From NCBI RefSeq assembly GCF_000429905.1, contig NZ_AUCT01000011.1:124001-188000 (forward strand): 64,000 nucleotides of DNA, in the 5' to 3' direction. The stretch's first letter is position 1. Every line of letters begins with the position of its first letter. This document shows positions 43,467 to 52,772 of this stretch, in pieces. The position numbers and the translations under genes were made by a program. The DNA is from Desulfatibacillum aliphaticivorans DSM 15576. Its GTDB lineage: Bacteria; Desulfobacterota; Desulfobacteria; Desulfobacterales; Desulfatibacillaceae. A model generated the notes under the pieces. That model did not search any database, was not told where the DNA came from, and was given only the letters and a program-made list of their open reading frames with translations.

Positions 43467-46022
43467 ATGCAGACTGGACAAAAGGTTAACAAAACAAACC
43501 CGCAAAAGGTGGCGGAGGCGCTGGCCCAAAAAGGCGCTACAGTGCTATTCGCCAACAAAAACCTGGGGTGCGCGCTGGCTTTCACCAACACCGGCCGCGG
43601 CGTGGAAAGAAAAACCCATAGGTTTACAACCTCTCACCCAATCACTGGCAAGAACGCTCTTAGCCGTTCGGCATGCAAGGAACTGACCGCCGCAGGGCTT
43701 CTGAATCCTATGGGATCCGAGTCTTCCGCCAAAAGGCTGATCGCCAGGGGCGCGCTTGCCGCAGCCTTTTCCGGCGCCATGCTCATGAGCGGCGGCCTGA
43801 ACAACGCCATGGCGGCGAATGATCTGGGCTTAAAGTACTACGGCGGGACCAACCCCCTGGCCAAAACGCTGGTTTACGACGCCAAGCCGGCATTCGTTGA
43901 CATTGACGGCGACGGCGACCTGGACTGCTTTGTGGGCGGAGGCTACGGCTACATTGAGTTCTGGAAGAATAACGGAACCTCCGAAAGCCCCAACTTCAGC
44001 CTGATCGAGGGGAACGCCAACCCTCTGACCGGTACGGAGGGTCTGACCTATCTGGCCTCTCCCGCCTTTGTGGACATTGACGGCGACGGCGACATGGACT
44101 GCTTTGTGGGCCATGACCAGATGTTGTATCAGTCTTTTGGCGTTAAGAACGGCGGCAGTTCCTCCTACGTCAGCTTTTTTGAAAACACGGGAAGCAAGAC
44201 CAACCCGGTCTTTTCCATGGGCAATATAACGGACACCCGCAAGACCGTGGGCTTCAACCCGCTTGTTTTCACCCAGGATGACGAAGCCTCCCCCACCTTC
44301 GCCGACGTTGACGGCGACGGCGATATGGACGCTTTCATCGGCGGGGAAGATGGATACATCTGGTCTTATGAGAACATGACCGTTGACAACAGCCAGACCA
44401 AAACCTGGCTCAGCGACGCCATTCAGTTCATAGCCCGCGGCCCCCTGTACGCCACATCCATCAGCAAGGATCAGGAAAGTTTTTACATCTGGGCCTACGG
44501 CGGCTGCGCAGTCCCCTTCTTTACGGATATTGACGGCGACGGCGACCTGGATCTTTTTGTGGGCAATAAATACGGGGCGATCCAGTACTTTGAAAACACG
44601 GGCGACGCCCAGAACATGGTTCTGGAATGGCGTGAGATGTGCCAGAGTGTGACGAGAATGGCGCCCGGCATGTATGCGGCGCCGGCCTTTGCGGACATTA
44701 ACGGCAATGGGACCTATGATTTGTTTGTGGGAGCCTCGCCTTTGGAGTATTATATAGATGACCGCAAGGATGAAGAGGGGGATGACTTTCCCGCCTTATC
44801 GGATTTAGGCTCCAACATTTTTCTGCGTTATTACCAGAACGTGGGCTCCACAACCGCGCCGGACCTGCGCTCCCGCGGAGACAACCCCTTCAACCTGGGC
44901 CCGGCCGCCCTTATGCCCAGCGTGACTTTTGGGGATATGGACGGTGACGGCGACCTGGACGCCATTGTGGGCGCCGGCTTCAACCTATACAACAAAAAGG
45001 CCGAAGTCAAATACAATCCGAGTTATTTCGCGCCCAAAAACATGAAGTATTTTGAAAACAGGGGCAGTGCGACGAACCCCTTGTTCGCCCAGCACTCCAT
45101 GTACAACAATCCCTGGAGCGTGGTGTGGGACGAAGACTGGTACATGCCCGCTCCCACCACGGCTGACCTGAATGGAGACGGCGTTGATGAAGTTTATGTG
45201 GGCGTCAGCTATGACACTTATTACAACAATGTTTTAAAGAGAACAGTCACGCCCACGGCGGAAATTGAAGCCTTCTCCTACGTGACCGACACAGGGCAGT
45301 TCGATTGGCTTTGCGAAAACCCCCTGGATGACTTGGAAGGCATTCCTATTTACCCCCAGGCCGCTTTTGTGGACATTGACGGCGACGGCGACCTGGACGC
45401 CTTTATCTCCGGCGTTTCGCCCGAAGACGGCTGGGATTATTACAACGCGGATATCATGTTCTATCGCAATGTGGGAACGGCCATCACGCCCACTTATGCT
45501 CTGGTTACGGACACCAATCCCCTGACCGGCGTCCCGGGCGTTTTTATGCCTTATTTGTCCTTCTCCGACTGGGACGGCGACGGGGACAGCGATGCGGTGT
45601 TGAGCGACAGGTTCTCCTTCTGGTCCATAATATTTTACGCCATGATGCAGGGCACAAAAGAGGAAGTGGTCACCGGGACCCTGGAATTTGATTTGGGAAC
45701 CCGTTACTTTGAAAACACGGGAACCGTTACGGAAGCCGTGTTTGAAGAGCAAACCGGAGACGCCAACCCCTTCTCGGGATTTTTGGACAAGACGTTCCCG
45801 GGCGCCACGACCATTGCAGACCTGGACGCCGACGGCGACCCGGACGCAGTCTTCGGAGAAATTTACGGTAAATTCTACTATTACCGGAATGTGGAAACCG
45901 TGGACGAGGCACTGGCTATATTAAAAGACGACGACGACCTCTGCTTTGTGCAGACGGCCGGCTCCGAGTCCTCCTCCATGTGGCGGAAGGTCAAGGAGTT
46001 TTTCGCGCCTTCCAGATACTAA
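43467..46022 (+). CDS. FG-GAP/VCBS-type repeat protein, paralogue 1
   Basis: An 851-aa protein predicted to be exported. ATG 43467 has AGGAG eight bases upstream; the frame extends to 43224 but without support. Residues 1-88 are a conserved region shared only with the next two genes (GCALAFTNTGRGVERK). Residues about 89-116 form a signal peptide (KRLIARGALAAAFSGAMLM...AMA). From about 120 there are ten repeats with a D-x-D-x-D-G calcium loop (for example DIDGDGDLDCFVGG), as in integrin-like beta-propellers. The C-terminal ~45 residues (DDDLCFVQTAGSES, then FFAPSRY) are conserved in the paralogues. It is first of three tandem genes and has its own terminator. The partner or ligand is unknown. 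Confidence 0.88.
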   Translation: MQTGQKVNKTNPQKVAEALAQKGATVLFANKNLGCALAFTNTGRGVERKTHRFTTSHPITGKNALSRSACKELTAAGLLNPMGSESSAKRLIARGALAAAFSGAMLMSGGLNNAMAANDLGLKYYGGTNPLAKTLVYDAKPAFVDIDGDGDLDCFVGGGYGYIEFWKNNGTSESPNFSLIEGNANPLTGTEGLTYLASPAFVDIDGDGDMDCFVGHDQMLYQSFGVKNGGSSSYVSFFENTGSKTNPVFSMGNITDTRKTVGFNPLVFTQDDEASPTFADVDGDGDMDAFIGGEDGYIWSYENMTVDNSQTKTWLSDAIQFIARGPLYATSISKDQESFYIWAYGGCAVPFFTDIDGDGDLDLFVGNKYGAIQYFENTGDAQNMVLEWREMCQSVTRMAPGMYAAPAFADINGNGTYDLFVGASPLEYYIDDRKDEEGDDFPALSDLGSNIFLRYYQNVGSTTAPDLRSRGDNPFNLGPAALMPSVTFGDMDGDGDLDAIVGAGFNLYNKKAEVKYNPSYFAPKNMKYFENRGSATNPLFAQHSMYNNPWSVVWDEDWYMPAPTTADLNGDGVDEVYVGVSYDTYYNNVLKRTVTPTAEIEAFSYVTDTGQFDWLCENPLDDLEGIPIYPQAAFVDIDGDGDLDAFISGVSPEDGWDYYNADIMFYRNVGTAITPTYALVTDTNPLTGVPGVFMPYLSFSDWDGDGDSDAVLSDRFSFWSIIFYAMMQGTKEEVVTGTLEFDLGTRYFENTGTVTEAVFEEQTGDANPFSGFLDKTFPGATTIADLDADGDPDAVFGEIYGKFYYYRNVETVDEALAILKDDDDLCFVQTAGSESSSMWRKVKEFFAPSRY

Positions 46023-46045
46023 ACGACCCTGATTTTTTGTAATGT

Positions 46046-46084
46046 TCAGGGGCGCCTGTTTTCAGGCGCCCCTGATTTTTTTTG
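46046..46084 (+). terminator. Rho-independent terminator after VCBS paralogue 1
   Basis: TCAGGGGCGCCTG (46046-46058) pairs with CAGGCGCCCCTGA (46063-46075) around TTTT and is followed by a T-run. The rest of 46085-46389 is AT-rich with no gene; a possible TTGAAA/TATCTG promoter (46288-46316, 17-bp spacer) serves the next gene. Confidence 0.92.
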
Positions 46085-46287
46085 GGTGGAACTTCATCCT
46101 TTCTTCAAAGGGGCCGTCTCCGGCGATCTTCTCTTTTGGCTTACAGATTATTTTTTTGTCGCTCATCCGCCTGATTCTAACTAGGATATCCATACCAAAA
46201 AACATCTTTTAAATTACATATAATAATACTATTAAGATGCTTTTTAAAAATAATTTTACATTTTACGTATTTTTCCTGTAACTTTTT

Positions 46288-46316
46288 TTGAAATCTATTC
46301 TATAAAGCCATATCTG
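46288..46316 (+). promoter_or_regulatory. Possible promoter of the second VCBS-repeat gene
   Basis: TTGAAA (46288-46293) and TATCTG (46311-46316) separated by 17 bp, inside an AT-rich leader; about 70 nt of leader before the ATG. Confidence 0.4.
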
Positions 46317-46389
46317 TACAAATAGTTTGACGCCGAGAGACTATGCTTTTTTTCGGGGGGAGCTGTAAATTTTAAAAGGAGTGTTTTTG

Positions 46390-49020
46390 ATGAAACAAGG
46401 GAAAAAGATCCAAGCAATTGATTCGAAACATGTTGCAAAAGCGCTGGAGGAGGTCGGCTCCACCGCGCTGTTCGCCAGCAGGAAATTTGGCTGCGCGCTG
46501 GCCTTTACCAATACCGGTTTTGGTTTGGAAAGAAAGGTCCACCAATTCACAACCGCTCAACCCATCACCCGAAAAGGCGGCCTCAGCCGGTCCGCATGCA
46601 GGGAACTGGCGGCGGCGGGCGTCCTTACCCCCGCAGGTTCAAGCTCTTCCGCCAACAGGCTGATCGCCCGGGGCGCATTGGCTGCGGCTTTTTCCGGCGC
46701 TCTGATTTTGGGCGGCGGCGTGGGCGACGCCCTGGCGGACAGCCTTGGCTTGAATTATTACGGCGGAACCAACCCCCTGGCCGAAGCATCGGAAGGATAT
46801 TCAAAACCGGCCTTTGTGGACATTGATAAAGACGGCGATCTGGACTGCTTCGTCGGCGACTATCAGGGCTACGTCAACTTCTGGGAAAATCAGGGCGCCA
46901 AAACCCAGCCGAACTTCGTCTTCGTTAAGCCGAAAAGCAACCCGTTAAGCGGCACAGAAAACTATTTCCGGTATACCACGCCCTCTTTTGTGGATATTGA
47001 CGGCGACGGAGATATGGATTGCTTTGTCGGAACGTGGGAAGGGGATTACTACCAGACCTGGGAAACCAAGAGTTCGGACTACATGTCCTCCATCAGCTTT
47101 TTCGAAAACAAGGGCACGCCCCAGGCCCCTGTTTTCGACATAAGCAACATAGTGGTTTCCGGAACGACCAAAGCCATTGATCACAACCCCCTTGTTGTGG
47201 GCGACCTCTGGGACGCCGCCCCGACCTTTGTGGATATTGACGGCGACGGCGACATGGACTGCATGGTCGGCGGGTATTACGGATATGTCGCTTTTTTTGA
47301 AAACATAACCGGCGAAGTGGAGCCCCAAAAAGGCCCGGTAACCGCCACCATCGAATTTGCCTGCCAGGGCTATTTGCAGGACTCCGAGTCCAACACGATT
47401 TACGCCGGTTATAACGCGGCGCCTGCTTTCTCCGACGTGGACGGCGACGGCGACATGGACCTGCTCCTGGGAAGCGCGTATGGGCCCTTGGCCTTCTTCG
47501 AGAATACCGGCGACAAGTACGGATATTCGTTCGAGGAGCGTACCCAGGACGAAAATCCTTTCAGAGTCGACCCGGGAGTAGCTTCGGCGCCGGTTTTCGC
47601 GGACATCAACGGCGACGGACTGGACGACCTGTTTACAGGGAGCAGCGGATATGCTTCCTATTACGCCTCAATGGTCTTGTCGTCTCCTAAGGCGCCCTAT
47701 TTTGCCGACATGGACCCCCTGGAGGAAATGCTCTCCAACAACTCCATCCGGTACTACCAGAACACGGGAACTAAAACGGCGCCGGACTACCGCTCCCGGG
47801 GCGACAATCCCTTTAATTTGGGTCCCATGGAGAGCATGTCCATCCCGGCTTTGGGGGACGTGGACGGGGACGGCGACCTGGACGCCGTTATAGGCGGTCT
47901 CCATGTCTACGGAGGCCCGAGTAAAGGTGAGCAAACAAATCCGCCCATGGGCCGGGGGATTATCAACTATTATGAAAATATAGGCGATAAGGACGCTCCT
48001 CTGTTCGCCATCCATACCGTGGACGATGATCCCTTCGCATTGAGCAAAATTGGCTTCCTTCCATCTCCGGCCATTGCGGACATGAACGGAGACGGAATCA
48101 ATGAGGTATACGTCGGATACACGGACTATAACATCATCATGGAGCCGCCCGTTGAGGAAACCAAGGGGCTCATGCCCAGCACCAGCGGCGTCGAATCCTT
48201 TGTGTATAACGGCGAAACCCGGATGTTTGATGAACTGATTGAACATCCCCTGGAAGACCTGGAATATGTACCCGTCTACCCCAGCCCCGCCTTTGTGGAC
48301 ATTGACGGAGACGGCGACCTGGACGTTTTCCTGTCAGGCATTGTCGATGAATATTCAGGCGGCGTTGCATTTTACCGCAACGACGGCACCGCCGTCACGC
48401 CCACCTTGAATCTGATCACCGACACGGTGCTGTTCGATCCCATGGCCTCCATTATCCAGTACACCATTTCGCCTATTTCAGGATCCGATTTCATCACGGA
48501 GACGGCGGTGGTAAGCGGGGCTGTGGGCTCCTTTATCCCCACCTTGTCGTTCGCCGACTTTGACGGCGACGGGGATCAGGACGCCGTCATGGGGGACCGC
48601 TTGCCCTGGTTCAGAAAAATGATGTACTTTATCGGCGAAGGGGGATCGAGAAAAGGCGGGGAACTGCCCGACGCCCATGATGTGATCTGGCAGGACGCCC
48701 GTTACTTCAAAAACGTGGGAACCAAAACCTCCCCGGCTTTTGAAGAACAGGCGGGAAGCGCCAATCCCTTTGCCATCGCTACGGAAAAAACCATCCCCGG
48801 CGCCGTGGTCATGGCCGACCTGGACAATGACAATGACATGGACGCCGTGGTGGGCGATTCGGCCGGCAAGCTCACATATCTCAGGAATGTGAGAACCGTG
48901 GACGAAGCCGCTGCCATTTTCAAGAGCGACGACGACCTCTGTTTTGTGCAGACGGCCGGCTCAGAGTCCCCCTCCGTATGGCGGAAAATCAGGGAGTTTT
49001 TCGCTCCTTCCAAATACTAA
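46390..49020 (+). CDS. FG-GAP/VCBS-type repeat protein, paralogue 2
   Basis: An 876-aa homologue of the flanking genes with the same parts: conserved N-terminal region (1-88, GCALAFTNTGFGLERK), internal signal peptide (about 89-116, RLIARGALAAAFSGALIL...ALA), ten D-x-D-x-D-G repeats in the same order, and the C-terminal tail ending FFAPSKY. Repeat 7 (DMNGDGINEVYVG) and repeat 10 (DLDNDNDMDAVVG) match the equivalent repeats of the paralogues better than other repeats in the same protein, so the genes arose by whole-gene duplication. AAGGAG precedes ATG 46390. A GC hairpin follows the gene. Probably secreted or surface-exposed and calcium-binding. Confidence 0.88.
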   Translation: MKQGKKIQAIDSKHVAKALEEVGSTALFASRKFGCALAFTNTGFGLERKVHQFTTAQPITRKGGLSRSACRELAAAGVLTPAGSSSSANRLIARGALAAAFSGALILGGGVGDALADSLGLNYYGGTNPLAEASEGYSKPAFVDIDKDGDLDCFVGDYQGYVNFWENQGAKTQPNFVFVKPKSNPLSGTENYFRYTTPSFVDIDGDGDMDCFVGTWEGDYYQTWETKSSDYMSSISFFENKGTPQAPVFDISNIVVSGTTKAIDHNPLVVGDLWDAAPTFVDIDGDGDMDCMVGGYYGYVAFFENITGEVEPQKGPVTATIEFACQGYLQDSESNTIYAGYNAAPAFSDVDGDGDMDLLLGSAYGPLAFFENTGDKYGYSFEERTQDENPFRVDPGVASAPVFADINGDGLDDLFTGSSGYASYYASMVLSSPKAPYFADMDPLEEMLSNNSIRYYQNTGTKTAPDYRSRGDNPFNLGPMESMSIPALGDVDGDGDLDAVIGGLHVYGGPSKGEQTNPPMGRGIINYYENIGDKDAPLFAIHTVDDDPFALSKIGFLPSPAIADMNGDGINEVYVGYTDYNIIMEPPVEETKGLMPSTSGVESFVYNGETRMFDELIEHPLEDLEYVPVYPSPAFVDIDGDGDLDVFLSGIVDEYSGGVAFYRNDGTAVTPTLNLITDTVLFDPMASIIQYTISPISGSDFITETAVVSGAVGSFIPTLSFADFDGDGDQDAVMGDRLPWFRKMMYFIGEGGSRKGGELPDAHDVIWQDARYFKNVGTKTSPAFEEQAGSANPFAIATEKTIPGAVVMADLDNDNDMDAVVGDSAGKLTYLRNVRTVDEAAAIFKSDDDLCFVQTAGSESPSVWRKIREFFAPSKY

Positions 49021-49046
49021 ATTTAGTCTTAAATTCTAAGTAACAA

Positions 49047-49070
49047 GGGGAGCCCCGCATGGGGCTCCCC
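49047..49070 (+). terminator. GC-rich hairpin after VCBS paralogue 2
   Basis: GGGGAGCCCC (49047-49056) and GGGGCTCCCC (49061-49070) pair perfectly around GCAT; no T-run. The remaining 49071-49386 has no gene that I can see. Confidence 0.6.
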
Positions 49071-49386
49071 TCACTTCCATATCCCTGTTTCCTTGGTAAA
49101 TTTCCGGTTTTTCAAACATTCCGGAACACAGATAGTATTAGCCAATTACTTAAAAGCATGATACTCACTATTTAAGTTGTAATTTCTTCCCTAAAAAAGC
49201 AGTTTTCCAACCAGGCGAATAGAACTATTTCCGGTAATTTAAAAAATAGTTACAGGACTGGCAGACGGATGCCAACCTGCTGTTGTTGCGGCAAATTCAA
49301 CGCCCATTTCCCCTGGGAAGCGAACCTTGTCTCAATGGACATGTTTGATTGATTCTATCGGTAAAAATAAATTGGGAGTGGATACT

Positions 49387-51897
49387 ATGAAAAGAGAGAA
49401 CGCGGACAGTCCAAAGGAAACAGCGAGCGCCCTGGCGAAAATCGGCGCGTCGGTGCTGTTTGCCGATAAGGCTTCGGGCTTTGCTTTGGCCTTTGCCAAC
49501 ACGGGCAAGGGAGTGGAAAGGAAATTCCACAAGTTTACAACCCGGAGCCCCATAACCTCCACGAACAATCTCAGCCGCGCCGCCCGCAGGGAATTGCAGG
49601 CGGCGGGGATTCTCGCCGCCCAGGGTTCCCGAGCATCTGCCAAAAGGCTGATCGCCCGGGGCGCATTGGCGGCGGCGTTTTCCGGCGCATTGCTGTTTGG
49701 CGCTGGCGAGGCCATGGCCGAGGATTTCGGGTTTACTTATTACGGTGGATCCAATCCTCTTGCGGATGTGACGGCATGGCAGGCCGCGCCGGCTTTTGTC
49801 GACATTGACAATGACGGCGACATGGATTGCTTTATCGGAGATGAAGACGGGTATATTGAATATTGGAACAACAAAGGATCCGCCGAATCCCCTGAGTTCA
49901 TCCAGATAACCGGAGAAGGCAACCCGTTTAGCAATACCTGCGTCAATGATTGGGCGGCGCCCGCCTTTGTGGACATAGACGGCGACGGCGACATGGACGC
50001 GTTCGTCGGCCATTTTACGATGTTGCATCAGGCGTGGGACGGCGGTTCCGGGGCCGACTCCATTATATCCTTTTTCGAAAACACGGGCACGCCGTCCAAT
50101 CCTGTATTTGACGGCGGGGTTATCAGCAACTCTCGCAAAACGGCGAGCCTGGGCTACAACCCCCTGATTCTTACAGGCACATACGAAGCCGTCCCCGCTT
50201 TTGTGGATATTGACGGCGACGGCGATATGGACGCCTTTGTAGGGGATTATCACGGCAACGTCTGGAGCTTTGAAAACACGACCATTAACGGCGGAGAATG
50301 GCCTGATAAAAAAGGGCCGTTTACCGGAACCATCGAATTTCAAAACCACGGCCTTCTCAGCGCCTACCTGACCGATCAGACATACGGATACATTGATGCG
50401 CACGGCGATGCGTTCGGAGGAAGCGCTGCGCCCGCCTTTGTGGATGCGGACGGCGACGGCGACTACGACCTCTTTGTGGGCAACAAATACGGGACCATCC
50501 AATATTACGAGAATACGGGCTCCAAAACGTCTTTTTCGTTCACGGAGCGCACCATGGACGACAACCCGCTGCGCATGAGCCGAGGCGCTCTTTGCAACCC
50601 AGCATTTGTGGATATCGATGCAGACGGTAAGAAGGACCTGTTCACCGGCGGCGTTTATTGGCTGTTCGATATGTTCAGAAAAAGCGGGGACACGTCTTAC
50701 GCCGTGGACTTCACCCGCAACACCATGGTTCGCTTTTACAAAAATGTCGGCACAACCAAGGCGCCGGACTGGCGGTCCCGCGGGGACAACCCCTTTAACC
50801 TGGGGCCTGACTACAAGACCCCTGCATTTGCATTGGGAGATGTGGACGGCGACGGAGACGCAGACGCTGTTGTCGCCCGCAACGGCATGTATATGGTAAC
50901 TGAGGGCGCTAATAAACTCGTCTTGTATGGGGGAGGACAAATCAAGTACTACGAAAACACGGGGTCTTTGGAAGATCCGGAATTCGCCTTCCATTCATGG
51001 GATGACGCCGCCTGGGGCGCCGAAGGGCATTGGTATATGCCAGCGCCCGCCATAGCCGACCTGAACGGAGACGGCTTTGGCGAAGTCTATCTGGGCTGCA
51101 CGCAAGATTATGTATATAGTCCCTCCGGCCCAATAAGCGGGACAGGGGCCTTCGATGCTTTGCGATACGTCACGGAAACAAGGTTATTTGATTACTGTGA
51201 AATGAATCCCCTTGCAGAACTGGGGGACCTCCCGCCCTTCCCCCAGGCCGCTTTCGTGGATATTGACGGCGACGGCGACCTGGACCTTTTTGTTGCAGGC
51301 GGCGCCTATTATTCCAAATACGACAACCCGGCGGTCTCCTTCTTCCGCAACGAGGGCACGCCCATCAGTCCATCCTTTACGGTGATCACGAACTCCAACC
51401 CCCTGTCCGGCGTTTTGACCTCTTATCTGCCCTTCCTGAACTTTGCGGACGTGGACGGCGACGGAGATATGGACGCGGTGTTGAGCGACCGCTACGGCTG
51501 GTTTGTAGGCGCCAGAAAGGACGAGGCGCCAAACTGGGGGCCCCGGTATTTTGCCAATACGGGATCGGCCACGGAGCCTGAATTTGTAGAACAGTTCAAC
51601 GACGCCAATCCCTTTAACGCGTTCAAGAAAAAAACCGTTCCCGGCGCCGTGGTCCTTGCCGACCTGGACAACGACCAGGACCCGGACGCCATAATGGGAG
51701 ATTATTACGGAAAGCTGTACTATTATCGGAATGTCGCAACCGTGGAGGAAGCCCTGGAGATCGTCAAGCATAACGACGACTGGCTGTGCTTCGTGGAAGG
51801 CGCCCGGCACGAGAATTCCTTGTGGGAGAGCATGGCTGATTCCTGCAGGCGGGGCGCCCAGAAGGTCAGGGCGTTTTTGGCGCCGTCCAGATACTAA
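49387..51897 (+). CDS. FG-GAP/VCBS-type repeat protein, paralogue 3
   Basis: An 836-aa third member of the tandem set. The N-terminal region (1-83, GFALAFANTGKGVERK) precedes a signal peptide (about 84-111, KRLIARGALAAAFSGALLF...AMA), then ten calcium-loop repeats (first DIDNDGDMDCFIG, last DLDNDQDPDAIMG). The tail differs somewhat: after LCFVEG a 12-residue insertion precedes FLAPSRY. The GGGAG before ATG 49387 is adequate; the frame extends upstream to 49327 without a better site. It is the most diverged of the three and the least Cys-containing. A strong terminator follows. Confidence 0.88.
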   Translation: MKRENADSPKETASALAKIGASVLFADKASGFALAFANTGKGVERKFHKFTTRSPITSTNNLSRAARRELQAAGILAAQGSRASAKRLIARGALAAAFSGALLFGAGEAMAEDFGFTYYGGSNPLADVTAWQAAPAFVDIDNDGDMDCFIGDEDGYIEYWNNKGSAESPEFIQITGEGNPFSNTCVNDWAAPAFVDIDGDGDMDAFVGHFTMLHQAWDGGSGADSIISFFENTGTPSNPVFDGGVISNSRKTASLGYNPLILTGTYEAVPAFVDIDGDGDMDAFVGDYHGNVWSFENTTINGGEWPDKKGPFTGTIEFQNHGLLSAYLTDQTYGYIDAHGDAFGGSAAPAFVDADGDGDYDLFVGNKYGTIQYYENTGSKTSFSFTERTMDDNPLRMSRGALCNPAFVDIDADGKKDLFTGGVYWLFDMFRKSGDTSYAVDFTRNTMVRFYKNVGTTKAPDWRSRGDNPFNLGPDYKTPAFALGDVDGDGDADAVVARNGMYMVTEGANKLVLYGGGQIKYYENTGSLEDPEFAFHSWDDAAWGAEGHWYMPAPAIADLNGDGFGEVYLGCTQDYVYSPSGPISGTGAFDALRYVTETRLFDYCEMNPLAELGDLPPFPQAAFVDIDGDGDLDLFVAGGAYYSKYDNPAVSFFRNEGTPISPSFTVITNSNPLSGVLTSYLPFLNFADVDGDGDMDAVLSDRYGWFVGARKDEAPNWGPRYFANTGSATEPEFVEQFNDANPFNAFKKKTVPGAVVLADLDNDQDPDAIMGDYYGKLYYYRNVATVEEALEIVKHNDDWLCFVEGARHENSLWESMADSCRRGAQKVRAFLAPSRY

Positions 51898-51919
51898 GTT
51901 TTTGACAAATTGAATCAAC

Positions 51920-51957
51920 AAGGGGGCGCCTGAAACCAGGCGCCCCCTTTATTTTTT
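51920..51957 (+). terminator. Rho-independent terminator after VCBS paralogue 3
   Basis: AAGGGGGCGCCTG (51920-51932) pairs with CAGGCGCCCCCTT (51937-51949) around AAAC, then TATTTTTT. Confidence 0.92.
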
Positions 51958-51980
51958 GCATCTTACCGCCTTTGGAAAGG

Positions 51981-52772
51981 CTATTTCCGCTGTCCCAGGG
52001 CCGGCGGGGTTTCAGGCGGTCCGGCGAATGCCTGGGCGATTTCCATCCATTCCTTGGCGACGTCTCCGACCACTTCCAATCCCGTGTCGCCCACGTTCCT
52101 GCGCTGGGTGACCACCAGGCAAAAGTCCAGGGCGTCGCCCTTGACCAATTGGTCCGTGTTTTCATCCCCGAAATTCCAGTCTGCTCCGGACGGACTTTTC
52201 AATTCCACGCGCACGGTTTTTTCGGGCACGGGCGCCTGACGATTCACGTAAGCCCATTTAAAGGTGATAAAGCCGATATGGGCCACGTGGGAAAGGCGAT
52301 CCGTGGCCTCCCGCTGTGCGCCAAGGGCGTCCACCACGTCCTGTCCGTGGGCCCAGGTTTCCATGAGCCGGGCCGTGGCGAAAGATAAGGCGCTCATGTC
52401 CGGGCCGTACCAGGGCAGGCGATCCTTGGGGTCCAGGGCCTCCAGGGCCTTAAGCTCCGCGGTGCGCTCTTCCCGCCACCACGCCATAAGCTCCTGGGCG
52501 GTTTTCCCGCGTCCTAAAGCGTGCACCTTTTTGTGCACGTCGTCAAAATCCTTGATGCCCTCCAAAAGCCACTGCATCTGCTTTTGAAATCCTTCCTTAT
52601 CCGTGGCGGAGAGTCTGCCCGCCTCATCGAAAAAAGCAATGTGCGAAATCTCGTCCCGAATGGTCCACCCAAAAAACGGGGTTTCCTGGTCCAAGCCCTT
52701 GTCGTCCAGTCCGGCGACAATGGCGTCCAGGGCGTCGTACTCCGCTTTCAAATCTTTACAGATATCTTTCAT
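51981..52772 (-). CDS. TIGR03084-family metal-binding protein (DinB/MDMPI fold)
   Basis: A 263-aa protein with an N-terminal DinB-like four-helix bundle (about 1-155) of the mycothiol-dependent maleylpyruvate isomerase type. Probable metal ligands are His in RDEISHIAFFD and His in METWAHGQDVVDAL. The C-terminal part (about 165-260) is the companion TIGR03084 domain. The biological reaction is unknown. The start overlaps the upstream TetR stop by four bases, so the two are coupled and the regulator probably controls it. Confidence 0.87.
   Translation of the reverse strand: MKDICKDLKAEYDALDAIVAGLDDKGLDQETPFFGWTIRDEISHIAFFDEAGRLSATDKEGFQKQMQWLLEGIKDFDDVHKKVHALGRGKTAQELMAWWREERTAELKALEALDPKDRLPWYGPDMSALSFATARLMETWAHGQDVVDALGAQREATDRLSHVAHIGFITFKWAYVNRQAPVPEKTVRVELKSPSGADWNFGDENTDQLVKGDALDFCLVVTQRRNVGDTGLEVVGDVAKEWMEIAQAFAGPPETPPALGQRK

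Noticed and set aside
49297..50994. 565-codon open frame on the minus strand across VCBS paralogue 3
   Set aside because: Its VAVAVNVHK-type repeats are simply the antisense of the DIDGDGD repeats.
43467..51897. RTX toxins or type I secretion substrates
   Set aside because: The calcium loops are D-x-D-x-D-G of the FG-GAP/VCBS type, not GGxGxDxUx nonapeptides. A Sec-type signal peptide is present, and no type I secretion genes are near.
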